Below the pieces are notes generated by a model that ran no database searches, was not told the origin of the DNA, and saw only the letters and a program-made list of their open reading frames with translations. Shown here piece after piece: positions 12,131 to 24,018 of a stretch of DNA of 64,000 bases. Within the stretch, counting starts at the first letter, position 1, and every line of letters begins with the position of its first letter. This DNA is from Cephalopachus bancanus. Lineage: Eukaryota; Chordata; Mammalia; Primates; Tarsiidae. The stretch covers positions 1,426,001 to 1,490,000 of the forward strand of contig JAPVLO010000275.1 of assembly GCA_027257055.1 (NCBI GenBank), read 5' to 3'. The translations under genes were made by a program, and so were the position numbers.

Positions 12131-13560
12131 GGTCACAGTCCTTTACAGACTGGAAATGCCCCTGCAGGCCAGCAAACCCTCCAATGCAGCCTGAAAGAAA
12201 ATAAATGCAGAGAGCTGCAAAGACCAGGAAAACACACTGAAGGGTGGGGAGGGAGTGTCATGCTGGGGTCCAAGATATTAGGTTCCAGCAGGAAGGAAGC
12301 AGCAGCGGAACATGTCACGGAAACCATACAGAGAACTGACTGCCAGCTCAAGCTGGTTCTCATCCCACAGGCAATGGGGCCACCAGAAGCTTCTGACTGT
12401 GAAGGAGCTAATCACATCATTACGATGCAAGGTAAGAGGGCTGGACTCATCCAAGAGCCCCCAGAGGGGAAACGCAGAGGTCACCTTGAGGGTCAAACTT
12501 ACACAGCCCCTCTGGGAGAAGACACTCCCAGAGTCCTCACTGTGGGATGTGTTGAGGCTCTTCAGGAGAGGTGTCCAGAGAAGGAGACCCCCGCCAACCT
12601 CCGCCTGCACCCCCAGGCTCAGATCTGCACCCGGAGCCCAAGAAGGCCTGGTCTGCCCAACTGAGCACACAACCACCTGCCAGCCCCCCAGCACAGGTGC
12701 CCAGGTCATGAAGCTAACAGTCACAGCCACAGCCTGCCATCTGCACCACACTCCGAGGCCAAAATTACAGCCAGTTCTCTGTGACACTCCCCACCAGAGA
12801 TTGTCCCCAGATACAGTGGTGTGGCTGTCTGTGGTTGTAGGTTCACCCTTCATTCACCAACCATCAGTGGGGCTGCAACCAGCCTTTGTATTGCAGTGCC
12901 TGTCAGAGGAGTCTCCCAGCAGGGCACATGTGGCATCCTGCCCTCCCTGCTGGGTTCAGCCAGTCTCCCGGCACATCCAGGAAGTATGTTCCCAGGGAGG
13001 TGCAAGACACTCCAGCAACTCACATGTAATCCCCACAACTGATGGGCAGCCCCCTTATTCCTTCCAAACAGTCCCAGGAGCCCAGGTGTGACCTGAGAAC
13101 ATCTACTCTGGGAAGGTACTCTGCCTGGGCATCCATGGACCCATTAGCAAGAGGGTGTGTGGACAGCCCCCTGATGCTAGTGTGGGCTCGGAAGCCAGCA
13201 CAGCCACCCAGGTAAGCGTCTGGAGTAAAAGAATCAGGATCAACTGTCAGCAGCACTTGTGAAAGCCTTGACCTCAAGGCTCTGTGCACCTCAGAGAGTG
13301 GCACTTGTCGGAGGAGAGACAAAGCAAGACGTGGAGGTGCACACGGAGGTTGATGGCAGGGGAGCAGGACATACCCATCCCACTGGCCTTGGGCAAAGGT
13401 CATCTTCAGAGGGATGCCCCTTGTTCTGCAAACTTACAACTTGGAAGGTTCTACCTCCCGGACAGCTCCAAGCTGAGTGCCCTGTGGGGAGAAAGAGGGA
13501 GGTACCGAGCCTCCCGCTGTGGGAGCCTGCTGCTGGGAGACAGCCCTGAGAGAATTCTTG
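12131..13560. other. Single-copy stretch with non-coding long ORFs
   Basis: Plus ORF 12312-13091 (259 codons) and minus ORF 12278-12853 (191 codons) overlap each other. Both have low-complexity composition and no recognisable domain. I treat them as chance ORFs in stop-poor sequence. Confidence 0.5.
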
Positions 13561-13571
13561 TCCTGTCTACC

Positions 13572-13665
13572 AGGCCTACTGAGGCTTAGGAAGGGCAGAT
13601 CACTTGCACAAGGTCACAGAGCTAAGTCCCAGGTGGAACCACAGCTCAAACCCTGGGCTGCCACG
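13572..13665 (-). mobile_element. MIR SINE fragment
   Basis: CACTTGCACAAGGTCACAGA followed by AACCACAGCTCAAACCCTGG is MIR core text in antisense orientation. Confidence 0.75.
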
Positions 13666-13767
13666 TTCCGTTTTTCTCTGTGCCTGAACCAACTATGCAG
13701 CTGCCACATGCATGGGAAGCAGCCTGGGCCTAGGACACTTGCAGCTTTTGATGTAAAATACAATGGA

Positions 13768-14060
13768 CCGGGCACAGTGGCTCACGCCTGTCATCCCAGC
13801 AATTTGGGAGGCCAAGGCGAGAGGATTGCCTGAGTCTCTGGGTTCGAGACCAGGCAGGGCAACATGGTGAGACCTTGTCTCTACAGTAAATCAAAAAATT
13901 ATCAGGGCATGATAGCATACAACTATAGTTCTGGCTACTTGGAAGGCTGAGGCAGAAGGATCGCCAGAGCCCAGCAGGTCGCCATGAGCATGCCAGTGCG
14001 CTCCAGCCTGGGTGATGGAGTGAGACTCCAACTCAAAAAAACAACAACAACAACAAAAAA
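13768..14060 (+). mobile_element. Alu SINE, lineage-specific subfamily, older copy
   Basis: Dimeric Alu with AGTAAATCAAAAA and AGCCCAGCAGGTCG, ending GACTCCAACTC and an ACA-rich tail. A short duplication, ACAATGG, flanks it. Its right arm keeps GAGCATGCC, unlike the copies at 1115-4781, so it represents a slightly different branch. Confidence 0.9.
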
Positions 14061-14290
14061 CCACAATGGGGTGACTGCTTTTAAGTATCTTCAGGTGAAT
14101 TTTTCAACTCTACCCACTGCTGAGAATGTTATGATTTTGTCTTATGCCAAAAGGACAAGTTTCTTCAACTTTCCTAAAAACATCCTCAAGATTGTCAAAG
14201 GGAGGTAAAATGATGGGAATGTCTCTAATTGTGCAAAAATTCTCCAAATAGACTAAAATTCTCGCACACTATCTTAAGTATTCTAATTTC

Positions 14291-14588
14291 TTTTTTTTTT
14301 TTTTTGAGTAGGGGGGTCTCACTCTGTTACGCAGGCTAAGTGCAGTGGCATGATCACAATGATCACAGTCCACAGCAGCCTTGAGCTCCTGGGCTCAGGC
14401 CATCCTTCTGCCTCAGCCTCCCAAGTAGCCTGGACTACAGGCATGCACCACCATGCCCAGCTAATTTTTTTATTTTTTAGTAGAGATGAGGTTTCTCTAT
14501 GTTGCCCAGGCTGGTCTCAAATTCCTGGGCTCAAGCAATCCACCACCTTTGCCTCCTGATTATAGGCATGAGCCACCACACCCAGCCT
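14291..14588 (-). mobile_element. Alu SINE, AluJ-like
   Basis: Antisense Alu starting with a poly-T and ending CACACCCAGC. The flanks share AGTATTCTAA (about 14278-14287 and 14591-14600), a target-site duplication. Divergence and sequence fit an old AluJ-type copy. Confidence 0.9.
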
Positions 14589-14994
14589 GAAGTATTCTAA
14601 ATTTGATGGATATGAGTTTGAGGGAAATTTGAGGGAAATCTGGCTCCTAACTGGCTCCCCAGACAAGTGAAGACTAGAAATAGGTGCTAAGCCCCCAAAC
14701 CACTCCCTTCCTTCTGACCCAGGGAAACTGAAGCCCTCTGAACTGCACAGCAGTTCTGTGACCATCTGGATAGTTTATAACTATTGTCAGGTGGGCCATC
14801 AATCAACATGCACAACACCTAGTACTATACCACGAATGGAAGGCCTATCTTGAAGTGGACAGCTCCCTAGTGTGTCTGTCTCGTTGCCTTCAATGCAGTT
14901 TAACAGGCCCCTCAAGGCCAGCATGTCCAAGCTGGGCCAAGCTGCCCCTCGCAAGATCCAGCTCCACCCACAGCCTCCCCTTCCCCGTGGCTCC

Positions 14995-15338
14995 TGGTCC
15001 AATGGCCACTCATCACTCAGTTGGAGTCACCCTTGACTCTTCTCTTTTCCACCCATCCACCGCTGAGGCATCAGTAAATCATGGCGGCTGGAGCTCTAAA
15101 TGCCTCCAGGACACGCCTCCCCTTGTCTCTCTGCCACCCACCCTGATCATCAGCCTCCAAGCTCTCACACCTCCTACCAGGGCTTCCTGCTCCCACCCTC
15201 GCCCGACAGTCCCTTTTACATAGTGGCCAGAGTGACCTGCCAACACAACCTGACCCTTAGCCACACACCCAGGACAGGTGCATATGCCTGTATGGTGGCG
15301 ATACTCCAATGAAACATTTTCTTTAAAAAAATCCCAGC
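14995..15338 (+). mobile_element. L2 LINE fragment, left piece of a split copy
   Basis: The words GTCACCCTTGACTCTTCTCT, CATCAGTAAATC, CCACCCACCCTGATCATCAG and GTGGCCAGAGTGACCTGCC follow L2 3' text in order. It is interrupted at 15338 by a young L1. L2-like text resumes at 16675. Confidence 0.7.
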
Positions 15339-16262
15339 AGAAAAAATATTTGCCAACTGTATGCCTGACAAAGGCCTAACATCTAGGATCTACAAGGAAC
15401 TCAAATGTGCCGAAAAGAAAAAAACAAACAGCCTCATTACAAAGCGGGCAAAAGATATGAATAGACACTTCTCAAAAGACGACATATGAGCAGCCAACAG
15501 ATACATGAAAAATGCTCAGCCTCACTATTCATCAAAGAAATGCAAATTAAAACTACCCTGAGATACCACCTAACTCCAGTCAGGATGGCTATCATCAATA
15601 ACTCAAAAAACAACAGATGCTGGAGAAAAGGGACTACTTCTACAGTGTTGGTGGCAATGTAAACTAGTACAGCCTCTGTGGAAAACAGTGTGGCGATTCC
15701 TAAAAGATCTAAAAATCGGCCTTCCGTATGACTCCGTAATCGCACTGCTGGGAATATACCCAGAAGAACTCAAACCACTCTATAAAAAAGATACCTGCAC
15801 ATGTACGTTTATCACAGCATTGTTCACAGCAGCAAAAACATGGAACCAACTGTGCTGTCCATCAAAAGAGGACTGGGTTAAAAAAAAATATGTGGTATAT
15901 ATATGTGATGGAATATTACGCAGCCATAAAGAAGAACAAAATCATGAACTTCACAGCAACCTGGATGGACTTAGAGTCTATAATACTGAGCAATCTTTCA
16001 CAGAAACAAAGACCTGAGTATCACATGTTCTCTCACTCATAAGCGAACCTTGAACAATTATTGTAATACTATAAGAAAAGGATTGGTAATAGTGGGAAAC
16101 TGCAGGAGGGCGGGTGGGGAAGTGGGACTGGCAGTAGTGGGAGTCTGCCTGAGGAAGGGGGGGCACACTTCATCAACAGGGGTACCTGCATAATGAACAT
16201 TTGCATACCCAACCCTGAATTTTGTACCCCACATCTTTAAAATAAAAAAATTAAAAGTTAAG
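15339..16262 (+). mobile_element. LINE-1, 5'-truncated, with perfect target-site duplication
   Basis: The copy starts inside ORF2 (AGAAAAAATATTTGCC) and ends with the lineage 3' UTR (TTGTACCCCACATCTTTAAAA). The 14-bp duplication AAAAAAATCCCAGC lies at 15325-15338 and 16263-16276. It carries the ORF2 C-terminal frame at 15688-16017 ([20 protein letters not shown]) with stops. It split the L2 that lies on both sides. Confidence 0.95.
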
Positions 16263-16276
16263 AAAAAAATCCCAGC

Positions 16277-16670
16277 CGATGGGCACTGCTAGGGGAGGTG
16301 GGAGGGGAAAGGGAGGTGGACACATGGCAACACAAAGGGTATGTAGTCCACTACCAAGGGGAGAGAGGGTCAGCTAGAAGCCCAGGCTTTCACCTGCATG
16401 CAGCCTACTTACGTAGCAAACCCTCACTTGAACCCAACTCATAAATAAATGAAATGAATGAATGAATGAATGAATGAATGAATGAATGAAATGAGTGGGG
16501 CTGGGGTAGGTTAGGGGAATGGGGAGTGGCAGAAGTGTTCTGGAATTAGATCGTGGTGATAACTATCACAAACATAATAAGCACCACTAACCATGTATTT
16601 TAAGGGACGAGCTTTATGGTATGTGAATCGTGTCTCCAGAAAGCAGTTAAAGATATTTTAAACCATAAGT
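16277..16670 (+). mobile_element. Old L1 3' remnants with a (GAAT)n run
   Basis: The part at 16520-16660 reads like an L1M 3' end (GTTCTGGAATTAGATCGTGG, then ATTTTAAGGGACGAG). The part at 16290-16440 is probably another L1 tail but is too worn to place. The (GAAT)n microsatellite is at 16442-16491. Confidence 0.5.
16442..16491. repeat. (GAAT)n microsatellite
   Basis: About ten GAAT units, nearly perfect, after an A-rich stretch. Confidence 0.95.
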
Positions 16671-16674
16671 CAGA

Positions 16675-16900
16675 TCTCATTTTTCTGCCCTTGACCTCTC
16701 CCCTAAGGCCCCTATTGCTCACAGTGTAAGTCCTCATGATGCAGGGAAAGGCCTACCTGTCCTCCTTCCGCCTTGGCTTCCTCCCCCGTGTCGCTCACAC
16801 TGTTCGAGCCTCCAGGCTCTCTGCCATTCCCCAAACACCCCAGGCCCGTCCCCACTCTTCACCCAACACTGTTGCTCTCCTCAGAAGCCCTGCCCAGATG
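16675..16900 (+). mobile_element. L2 LINE fragment, right piece of a split copy
   Basis: TGCCCTTGACCTCTCCCC, CCGTGTCGCTCACACTG and CCCCAAACACCCCAGGC fit L2 3' text that follows the piece at 14995-15338. The plus ORF 16736-17770 (344 codons) starts inside this repeat, so I do not call it a gene. Confidence 0.55.
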
Positions 16901-18190
16901 CCTCCTGCCACCCACCCACCTGAGGCCACATCTCCTCCCTCCACTCCTGTTACACCTGGGCCACTGTCTGCGCTTGGCCTCATCCCTCATGGGCTGGGAT
17001 GGAAGCCCCATGGCTTTCTTTCACTGCATTCCAGGAGACATCCCAGCACCCACACACCTACAACAGGGCTCCATGGCAACCTGCTGAATGTTGACTCAAT
17101 GGCAGGGTTGTCCCCTAGACAGACACAGAATGACACTCAGGGAGGTCACAGCATCCCAGGCCACCTGGATGCAACCAAGGTCTGGGCAGCTGCTCCACCC
17201 AGCCACACACTGTACTTGAGGTCAGCTTACTCATGGATCCCCAGTGACTCAGAGGCACCCCCATGTCCAGGCCTTGGGGTGAGGCGAACCAGAGGCCCTT
17301 GGTGTGACCCGGAACCTCAGCTCCCAGTTGTAGTGCATTCGGAGAACGTCTTCCCTCCCAGGCCTCCAGCTACAGGGGCCTGCAGGCCCGGCCTGCTGCG
17401 GAGGAGGGGTACACCTGAGGGGCACAGCCTGGAAGCTGGAGGCAGGCTCTGCATCCTGAATGGCCACAGCAGGAAGGATGCTATTCAGGAAGGCTCCCCC
17501 ATGGGGCTGTGGAGACACTCACATGTAGGCGATTTCCTGTTTCAACGAAAAGCTGGGGGTGGGGGGGGCAATGCTCATCAGAAACATCACTGTCCCTTCC
17601 CAGCACATGTCTATTCACAGTGGCCAGGAGAGGGAGATGCCACCCTTGCAGTGAGCTGTGGGGACAGGATCGCTCACCGATGTGGGCACACGTGTGGTGA
17701 CAGCAGTGAAAAATGGCCCATGCCCTCCTGCTGGGCGGTGGTAGTGACCCCATGCAGAACACTGTGCTGATGCCCTCTCGGTCCATTGTGGCACACCAGG
17801 GCTGGGCGGCAGCCCCCCTGCCGCCCCCTCTGAGGTCTAGGATCTGGCATAGGCTGCCAGGCACCCACCCCACATGCCCACATCCATCAGGCATTCCTTT
17901 AAAACACAATATCCAGCCAGAATGTTTCCAGACAGTGACAGGGATGCCAGGGGTGAACAAAGAGGGAAAGCTGGAGACGAGGAGCACAGGGGATTCCTCT
18001 CTGCCAGGGGAGGCCATCTGCCTCACCTCATCTTGCCTCAGGGGCCAGCCTCTCCTGAGAACGGGGACACGAGGGCCCACAATGCATCAGGGCTACTCTC
18101 GTGTCCCTTGCCCTTAGTGAGTGGGCCACACCTTCTTCTCTGAGTTCTTGCTGCATGCCAGCTGCCATGGTTGACCTTCCAAAATAAAGA
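16901..18190. other. Single-copy stretch, no gene recognised
   Basis: GC-rich and stop-poor. The rest of the 344-codon plus ORF and a 199-codon minus ORF (17481-18080) overlap here. Neither has a recognisable domain or codon pattern that favours one strand. Confidence 0.45.
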
Positions 18191-18199
18191 AGAGGGTTG

Positions 18200-18400
18200 G
18201 CTCTGGAGCGTGGTGCCTGGGTTGGAACCTGGCTCTGTGATGCTGGGCATGTTTCTCAACCTCTCTGTACTGCATCCCTCATCCGGGAATGGAGACAACC
18301 ACTTCCCACCACGTGCAATGTTGTAAAGCATAAATGAGTCAGCCTGAGTGTGAGGCTCCTAAGTGGCAAACGCCTGCTGCTATTATTATTACTAGTCAGG
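18200..18400 (+). mobile_element. MIR SINE, long copy
   Basis: The MIR order is clear: GGGTTGGAACCTGGCTCTGT, then TTTCTCAACCTCTCTGTACT, then ATGTTGTAAAGCATAAATGA, ending near the ATTATTATTA run. Confidence 0.85.
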
Positions 18401-18654
18401 CCAACTCATCAGGGAGTGACTTGCAGCTTCCTTGCAGTACCGTGGCAGCAAAGCAGAGGGCAGCTGTGCTGGGGAAGGCAGATGAACGTGGCAAGGGAGG
18501 GTTCTGAGGCCACAGTGGGGCAGAACTGGAGGGACAATGAGCACCACTCCCCAGAGACCAGTCGGACCCCAGGCCCCACAAAGCCAAGGTTCAAAAGGAT
18601 ATGCTCAAAGCAGGAGTAAGCTAATAAGACAAGGAATCAACTGCCTACCTAGTA

Positions 18655-18905
18655 AAACAAAAAGACGGTAGCTGAGTCATTATATGTTTGTCAAAACCCG
18701 TAAAATATGCAACACAGAGCGAGCCCTAATGTAAACTACAGACTTCAGCTAACAATCATCAGTCACCATACCAAGGCCAGATGTTAACAACAAGGCAAAC
18801 TGGGGGCATGGGGGGAGGGATGTAGAAGCACTTGCTAAACTTTCTGCTCAATTCTTCCATAATAAATTAAACTAATTTTCCATAAAAATTAAGTCTATAC
18901 ATTTT
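18655..18905 (+). mobile_element. Old L1 3' end
   Basis: TTGTCAAAACCCGTAAAATA, GAGCCCTAATGTAAACTA and TTTCTGCTCAATTCTTCC are typical of an L1M 3' UTR. It ends at TTAAGTCTATAC. Confidence 0.75.
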
Positions 18906-19390
18906 TTTAATGTGGTAGTTGATATTCCAAGGGCTGAATGTGAGAATGATACAAGTGAAGAGCCAATGGGTACCCCAGAAGGTGGAGCTAAGGGATTCTC
19001 CCAGAATGCACTGCAAACAGACCGCAGGAAGGAGCCCTGGAGGACAGCAGGTTTCTCCTGACTCTGGGGGATGGCCATCAGGCTGCAGGCGACCATCCCA
19101 ACTCCCACCATCATGGTCCCTCTCTCTCCAAATTGAGGAGCGTCCATGAGAATTCTCAGGGCTTTGGTTGTACACCTTCTTTCCCCAGTGCTGCTTTTTT
19201 TTGAAGGAGGAGAAGGAGGGTGGAGACAGCAAAGGAAAGCTTAGCAAGTATGTCACCCTTTGCCTGGCTGCCATATTTCACAGTTCATGGCCTGAGGGAG
19301 TACCCTCTCTTCCTTTGGCTGTTGGCAGAGAGTTACTTTTTTGCTGGTTTTCCCTTTCTAAAAAAATGTATTTCTTTCGGGGGAGTTCCC
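18906..19390. other. Single-copy stretch, nothing recognised
   Basis: I see no repeat I can name. ORFs on both strands are short and lack domains. Confidence 0.4.
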
Positions 19391-19970
19391 ATGAAGCCTT
19401 TCAGAAAGGCAATTCAGCATTCTCTATCAAAAATTTAAATGGACACATACTTTTATCCAAGAATCCCATTTCCAGGACTCACATATGGACAAAATGCTGT
19501 CTAAATGAGAATTTTCACTGCAGCAATCTTTTAAAAAACTGGAACAACCTAAGTACCCATAAATAGGAGAGTGGTTAAATAAACTATGGCAGAGTCCACA
19601 TGCTGGAATACTCTGAGGTGTTTAAAAAAAGAGGTAGGGCAATATGTACCAGGAGAGAGCCCAAGGCCTACTGTGGAAGAGGATGGGAAGTCAGCTGCAG
19701 GAAGCCCTTGCGGGCAGACTCCAGCTACAGACACAAGCTGGCTGGAGAACATATATATATATTCACCAGCCCATAGATGGAAGCAAAAGCACAAAGAATG
19801 GGATGGACAGCCCCCACCAAAGGCTTGTCGGTGGCATCCTCTGGGAGGGGAGTGGAAGAGGGGTGGGCGGCAGAGGGGGTGTTCACCTTTTATTGTATTA
19901 AATCTGCATGTACTGGTTGAGTCTTTTGCCAGAATGCATTTATTATTCACCAGTATTATAATCAAACCCA
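19391..19970 (+). mobile_element. Old L1 ORF2-end and 3' remnant
   Basis: The text at 19395-19630 (AATCCCATTTCCAGGACTCA, ACTGGAACAACCTAAGTACC, GGAGAGTGGTTAAATAAACT) is decayed L1 ORF2 C-terminus. The end at 19885-19970 (CTTTTATTGTATTAAATCTG, CCAGAATGCATTTATTA) is an L1 3' end. Confidence 0.7.
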
Positions 19971-20392
19971 CAGTTTGTGCCTTTGAGGATTTCCTATTCT
20001 GCTGGGGAGATGTCAGTACTGAGACAAAACGCCCTGCGGGAATGGGCAGATGTGAGGGGAGGATGTGGGATTTCCCACATGAATCTGGGTGGCAGGAAAG
20101 ACACTGAACTGCTCCTGAGTGACAGGAGCGACAGCAGTGGACACAAGACCTGCCTCCTCCAGGAAGGTAGCCACAGGAGCAGAGGCCAACGTTCCAAGTG
20201 ATTGGAGTAGACCACAGTCAGAAAAAATAAAAACACAAAAGGAAGCAGCCACCAAAGAGAAGGAGGAGACAGGGGAGGGGACCCAGTGACTAGGGCAAGT
20301 GCTGGGCTGGTACAGCAGGAGACACAGGGACTTTCAGCATTAATTTTGGGAAAAACTAAAGAATTCAGTTTCACTCACTGAGTAGTTTGCAT

Positions 20393-20745
20393 GCAAGTGT
20401 ATGTGGTATGTGGTGTGTGATATGTAGTAAGGTATGTCTGATGTGTGTGTGTGGTATGTGTGTGTGGCAAGGGTATGTGGTGGTAGTGTTTGGTAAGTGT
20501 GTGGTATGGTGTGAGTGTGTGTGTATTATTGTGTGAGAGGGGCCTGGGTGGTTTGGTCTATGTATGGTGAGTGTAGTATGTGTGATGTGATACAATGTGT
20601 GTGAGGCACGCGGGTGGTGTGTGCAGAGTTTGATGTGATGTGGGGGGCTTGTGTGTCTGTATGGTGTAGTGGGTATGGTGTGTATGATATGCGTGTGGTG
20701 TGTGTGGCATGTATGGTGTGTGTGTATGGACTGTGGTGCACATGT
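20393..20745. repeat. Degenerate TG-rich tract
   Basis: About 350 bases almost entirely of TGTG, TATG and GGTA units, with few other bases. It is not a clean dinucleotide repeat: many GTGGTATG variants are mixed. Alternating purine-pyrimidine runs make it able to form Z-DNA in principle. Confidence 0.9.
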
Positions 20746-22650
20746 GTTCTCTAGAAAACAGGCAGGTCAGCAGCCCGGGACATGCAGAGATGACCAGTTC
20801 ATCTCAGGCAGAGCTCAGGGGGGTGTGCCGAGTGGCCAGGCCCCTGCCCAACATCTTGTAGATCAGGGATCTGAGGCCCCCCGATGCACTAAGACTCCAG
20901 GTGGCGAGGAGGAGGCACGTCCTACTCTCCACCCAGAGCAGCCCTCACAAAAGGGCTGATCAGGGTCGGGCAGCCCAAGAAGCCTATGGACAAAATTTTC
21001 GTTAGGGTGGTGTCCTTCAGTGGGTTATGCAGCCGAACCAGGCATCAAGAGGATGTCCCCGGGAAGAGGAGCAGCTGATTGGAAAGGCTGCCCTTGCTGA
21101 AATCCGGGTGGAATGTCTGCCCTCCCTGCAGGCCCCGTGGGCGTCTACAGAAGAACAAAGGCACTCCAGAAGAAAACCGTGGGCAAGATGGTCCAAAAAC
21201 CCCAGCCCTACTTGAAGCTTCTGCTGCAATTTCTAATTCTTCCCAGACAAAATTCAAATGTGCAGTATCTTCATATATACACATCTTTCAGAAATTGCTT
21301 TCTCTTCAAAAGCCACCTAATACAATTATGCTCTCGCATACGCCATGCTTGGAAGTGAGCTGCTTTCCCGAGGTCGGAAACAACAAAGCAGCTGTCTGAG
21401 GGCCAGGGGTAGGGGGCCTGCTCACACCCTCCCTCTCTCTACTGAGACTGCCAACTGCAAGTGCAAGGAGAACATTTCCAGCTCTTCTGTTAGGAAGCAC
21501 CTTCACATCATTAAAAAGCAAGTAATGTTCAGACTAGACACAATGGACACCTAACAAGTTTTTTTAAAAAACAAATGTTTCACCTCAAGAACTTCCACAT
21601 GGAGGGAGGAACACCATGCAGTTGGCATAATTATCCAGTCCAGGGCCCCAGTGTTCCCAGGGGAGTGTGTGTGAGTGTACCCTACTGCCTGCAGCCTGTC
21701 ATGGGAGGCCAGAAAGGGAGGCTCAGGTAGGGTCCAGAGCTGCTGGGCATGGCTACCCATTCACCTCGATGTCAAACGAGAGTGAGTCCTACTCATGGGT
21801 CAGAATCTGCCAAATGGCTTCGGTCTCCAAACACACGGAAAGAAGCTAGGTGATTTCATGCCACAACTAACAGAATTTTTTCTAAAATTTTAATCACTGC
21901 TCAAGTTCTAAAGACTGCAAGCCCCACAAGTGGGAGCTGCCTTGTCTTATCTGCTGTTGAAGCTCTACCCCCGACCCAGCACGCAGCACACACTAGGGCT
22001 CCACAAGGATCTACTGAATCCACCCAGACGCTGCTGTGGAAAGACTAGTGGTAAGCAAATGTCCCTTTCCACACCCTGGTAACCACATACCAGAAAGTAG
22101 AAAGGCAGGGTTCCCAGGGACAGATTCCCAGGGAGTGCCTTGGAAACCTGGGCCCACAGGCCTGAAGTCAGAGGATGGCCCCTAGGATCCTGGGGGAAGG
22201 AACAGACATCCCAAGGTACTGTGGCCTGACAGGTCCTGGAGACGGAACGGGGCAGCACTGTACAGTGGCAGGTGTGGGCCACCGCTGAGCAGTGTCATGG
22301 TCCCCAGCAAGGTGTGAACTGAGTCCTAGCCTCAACCTGCTGCTCTGCCCACTCCTCAGGCTACTGTGAAGACAAAACCAGTTGAGAGATATGAAAGCTC
22401 CTGGGTCACACACAAACGGCAGGGGTTGCTGTATCAGGAGGGGTGACACATGCTTTAACCTCAGCTTCTGAGACACCTGATCCAAGCCGGTGCCTTTTGG
22501 TCCAGAAGTTCTTGCATTCAATCATCGCCCATCTGCAGTGCACAAAAACTGCAGTGCAAAAGCTTTCTCTTTTATATATGAAAACTCAACAGTTCCTTCC
22601 CCAGACAGTACTGACGCGTGAAAATAACTAGGACACTAGAATGCCAGGTC
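20746..22650. other. Single-copy stretch, no gene recognised
   Basis: Mixed composition. The ORFs are short, lie on both strands and have no recognisable domain. I see no named repeat. Confidence 0.4.
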
Positions 22651-22740
22651 CACAAGAAAGCCCCTGGCTCACCCACTACAGTGCTTGCACACAGTCGGTA
22701 TTCAACAGGTATCTGCCGAAGGATGTATGAATAGATAAGT
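22651..22740 (+). mobile_element. MIR or L2 3' tail fragment
   Basis: CAGTGCTTGCACACAGTCGG followed by TATTCAACAGGTATCTGCCG and ATGAATAGATA is the common 3' tail of MIR/L2. It is too short to say which. Confidence 0.55.
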
Positions 22741-23494
22741 GGATAGATGTTACATGTCTTTGAAATATTTTTCTTACAAACATTTAATTGTGTGCATGTG
22801 CTTTTTTAAAAGCAAATACACACAAAAGGTACGCTAAGTACTTCAAATAAAAGGCCTACAGAACAAAGGACAAGAGTTAGGAGACATCAGGGCTAGGAGC
22901 CCGCCCTCTGTCATCCCTGCAGCTTGAGAGGATTGCTGTGTGCAAGTGTCCAGAGGAGATGAGGCAGCTCCTCTCCTGACTCCAGGGGATCTGAAAAGTA
23001 AAGAGCAGAGACCACTGCTGGGGGGTGCCAGGGAACATCTCTACCATGCCTGGGCTTTAGGACCCCAGCAGGGAACCATCAGAACTCCCCTGGCTGCTGC
23101 CCAGAACAAGTGGCCAGAAGCTAGAACTCAGGGCTTTCTATGAGGTCTTCTCCTTAGCAATGCTGTCTGGGGCAGGATGTGGTTCCCAAGCAAAAGAACC
23201 AGGCATGAATGAAGATAGGAGCCTAACCAACCCCCTCCCAGATAAAAAACAAACAAACAAACAAAAAACCCTTGCTGCAGCTACAGCATCTACATTTCAG
23301 GTTTCAAAGCACAAAGGGACAGATCTTTGAACAACCCATGTTTCCTCCGTAGTATATTCTCAGAAACAGAAAGTCTCTCTCTCCTCTGGTCCTTCCTCGA
23401 TATGGCCTGGATCTTACTGTCACAAAAGAGGTGGGAAGTGGCATCTCTATGACCCAAATCCGAACACTGGAAACCCATCCAGGCCTTCCAAAAG
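22741..23494. other. Single-copy stretch with small (AAAC)n run
   Basis: No gene is recognised. The (AAAC)n run is at 23246-23269. Confidence 0.4.
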
Positions 23495-23700
23495 CCACAA
23501 AAATCATTTAAAATAATTTAATATCAAGTCCATTTAGTAGGAGTCAAAATATCTCAAACACATATTAGAAAAAACTGATATGAAACTAAAAATTCAAATA
23601 GATACAACAACATAAGTAAAAATGAAAAAGTGGGGAAAAAAACACTTCATCGCTATATAGGATTTCCAAAGAGGGTGCTCTTGAAATCTCTTTTAAAACA
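23495..23700 (+). repeat. Diverged repeat pair, copy A
   Basis: AT-rich segment whose word order is repeated about 1.33 kb downstream at 24830-25012: ATATGAAACTAAAAATTC, then a GAAAAA run, CACTT, and ATAGGATTTCCAAAGA. I estimate about 70 percent identity by eye. I do not recognise the family; it may be a local duplication or two copies of an old interspersed repeat. Confidence 0.7.
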
Positions 23701-23910
23701 ATATGTTCCAACTTCCCACTAATCCAAATTACTCTAGTGACGTCTGGCTTCAGCAGCTCGCTGCAAATATGCAGCCTCATTATTTTACTTGGAATGGTAA
23801 TAACGAGGAAGCGTCTATTTCCATCTCTCCATCACTAATGCTAACATGAACCTATAATCTGCACTGAAACAGTTCCATTTCTGATTACAATCAGAAACAC
23901 TTCCAGATGG
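23701..23910. promoter_or_regulatory. Candidate conserved non-coding element
   Basis: Single-copy, non-coding sequence dense in factor-like words: TGACGT (CRE half), GCAAATATGCA, TTACTTGGAATGGTAATAA, and a 20-base palindrome at 23878-23897 with arms TTTCTGATT and AATCAGAAA around AC. This is a suggestion from sequence only. Confidence 0.25.
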
Positions 23911-24000
23911 GCTTGGCACAGCCAAGGGGGGGACTGTCCATACGGCCATGGCATGATGGTGGGTAAAGGATCGCTGCAGCAGCTACCTTTTGTGTTTGTT

Positions 24001-24018
24001 TTTTTTTTTTTTTTTTAA
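24001..24018. repeat. Poly-T run
   Basis: A run of T after TTTG, without an adjoining SINE body that I can recognise. Confidence 0.8.

Noticed and set aside
12278..13091. 259-codon plus and 191-codon minus ORFs
   Set aside because: They overlap each other and show composition typical of non-coding GC-rich DNA. I recognise no motif.
16736..17770. 344-codon plus-strand ORF
   Set aside because: It starts within an L2 fragment, has no domain, and is overlapped by a 199-codon minus ORF. It has no promoter or splice context.
20371..20743. His/Thr-rich minus ORFs
   Set aside because: They are translations of the TG-rich tract.
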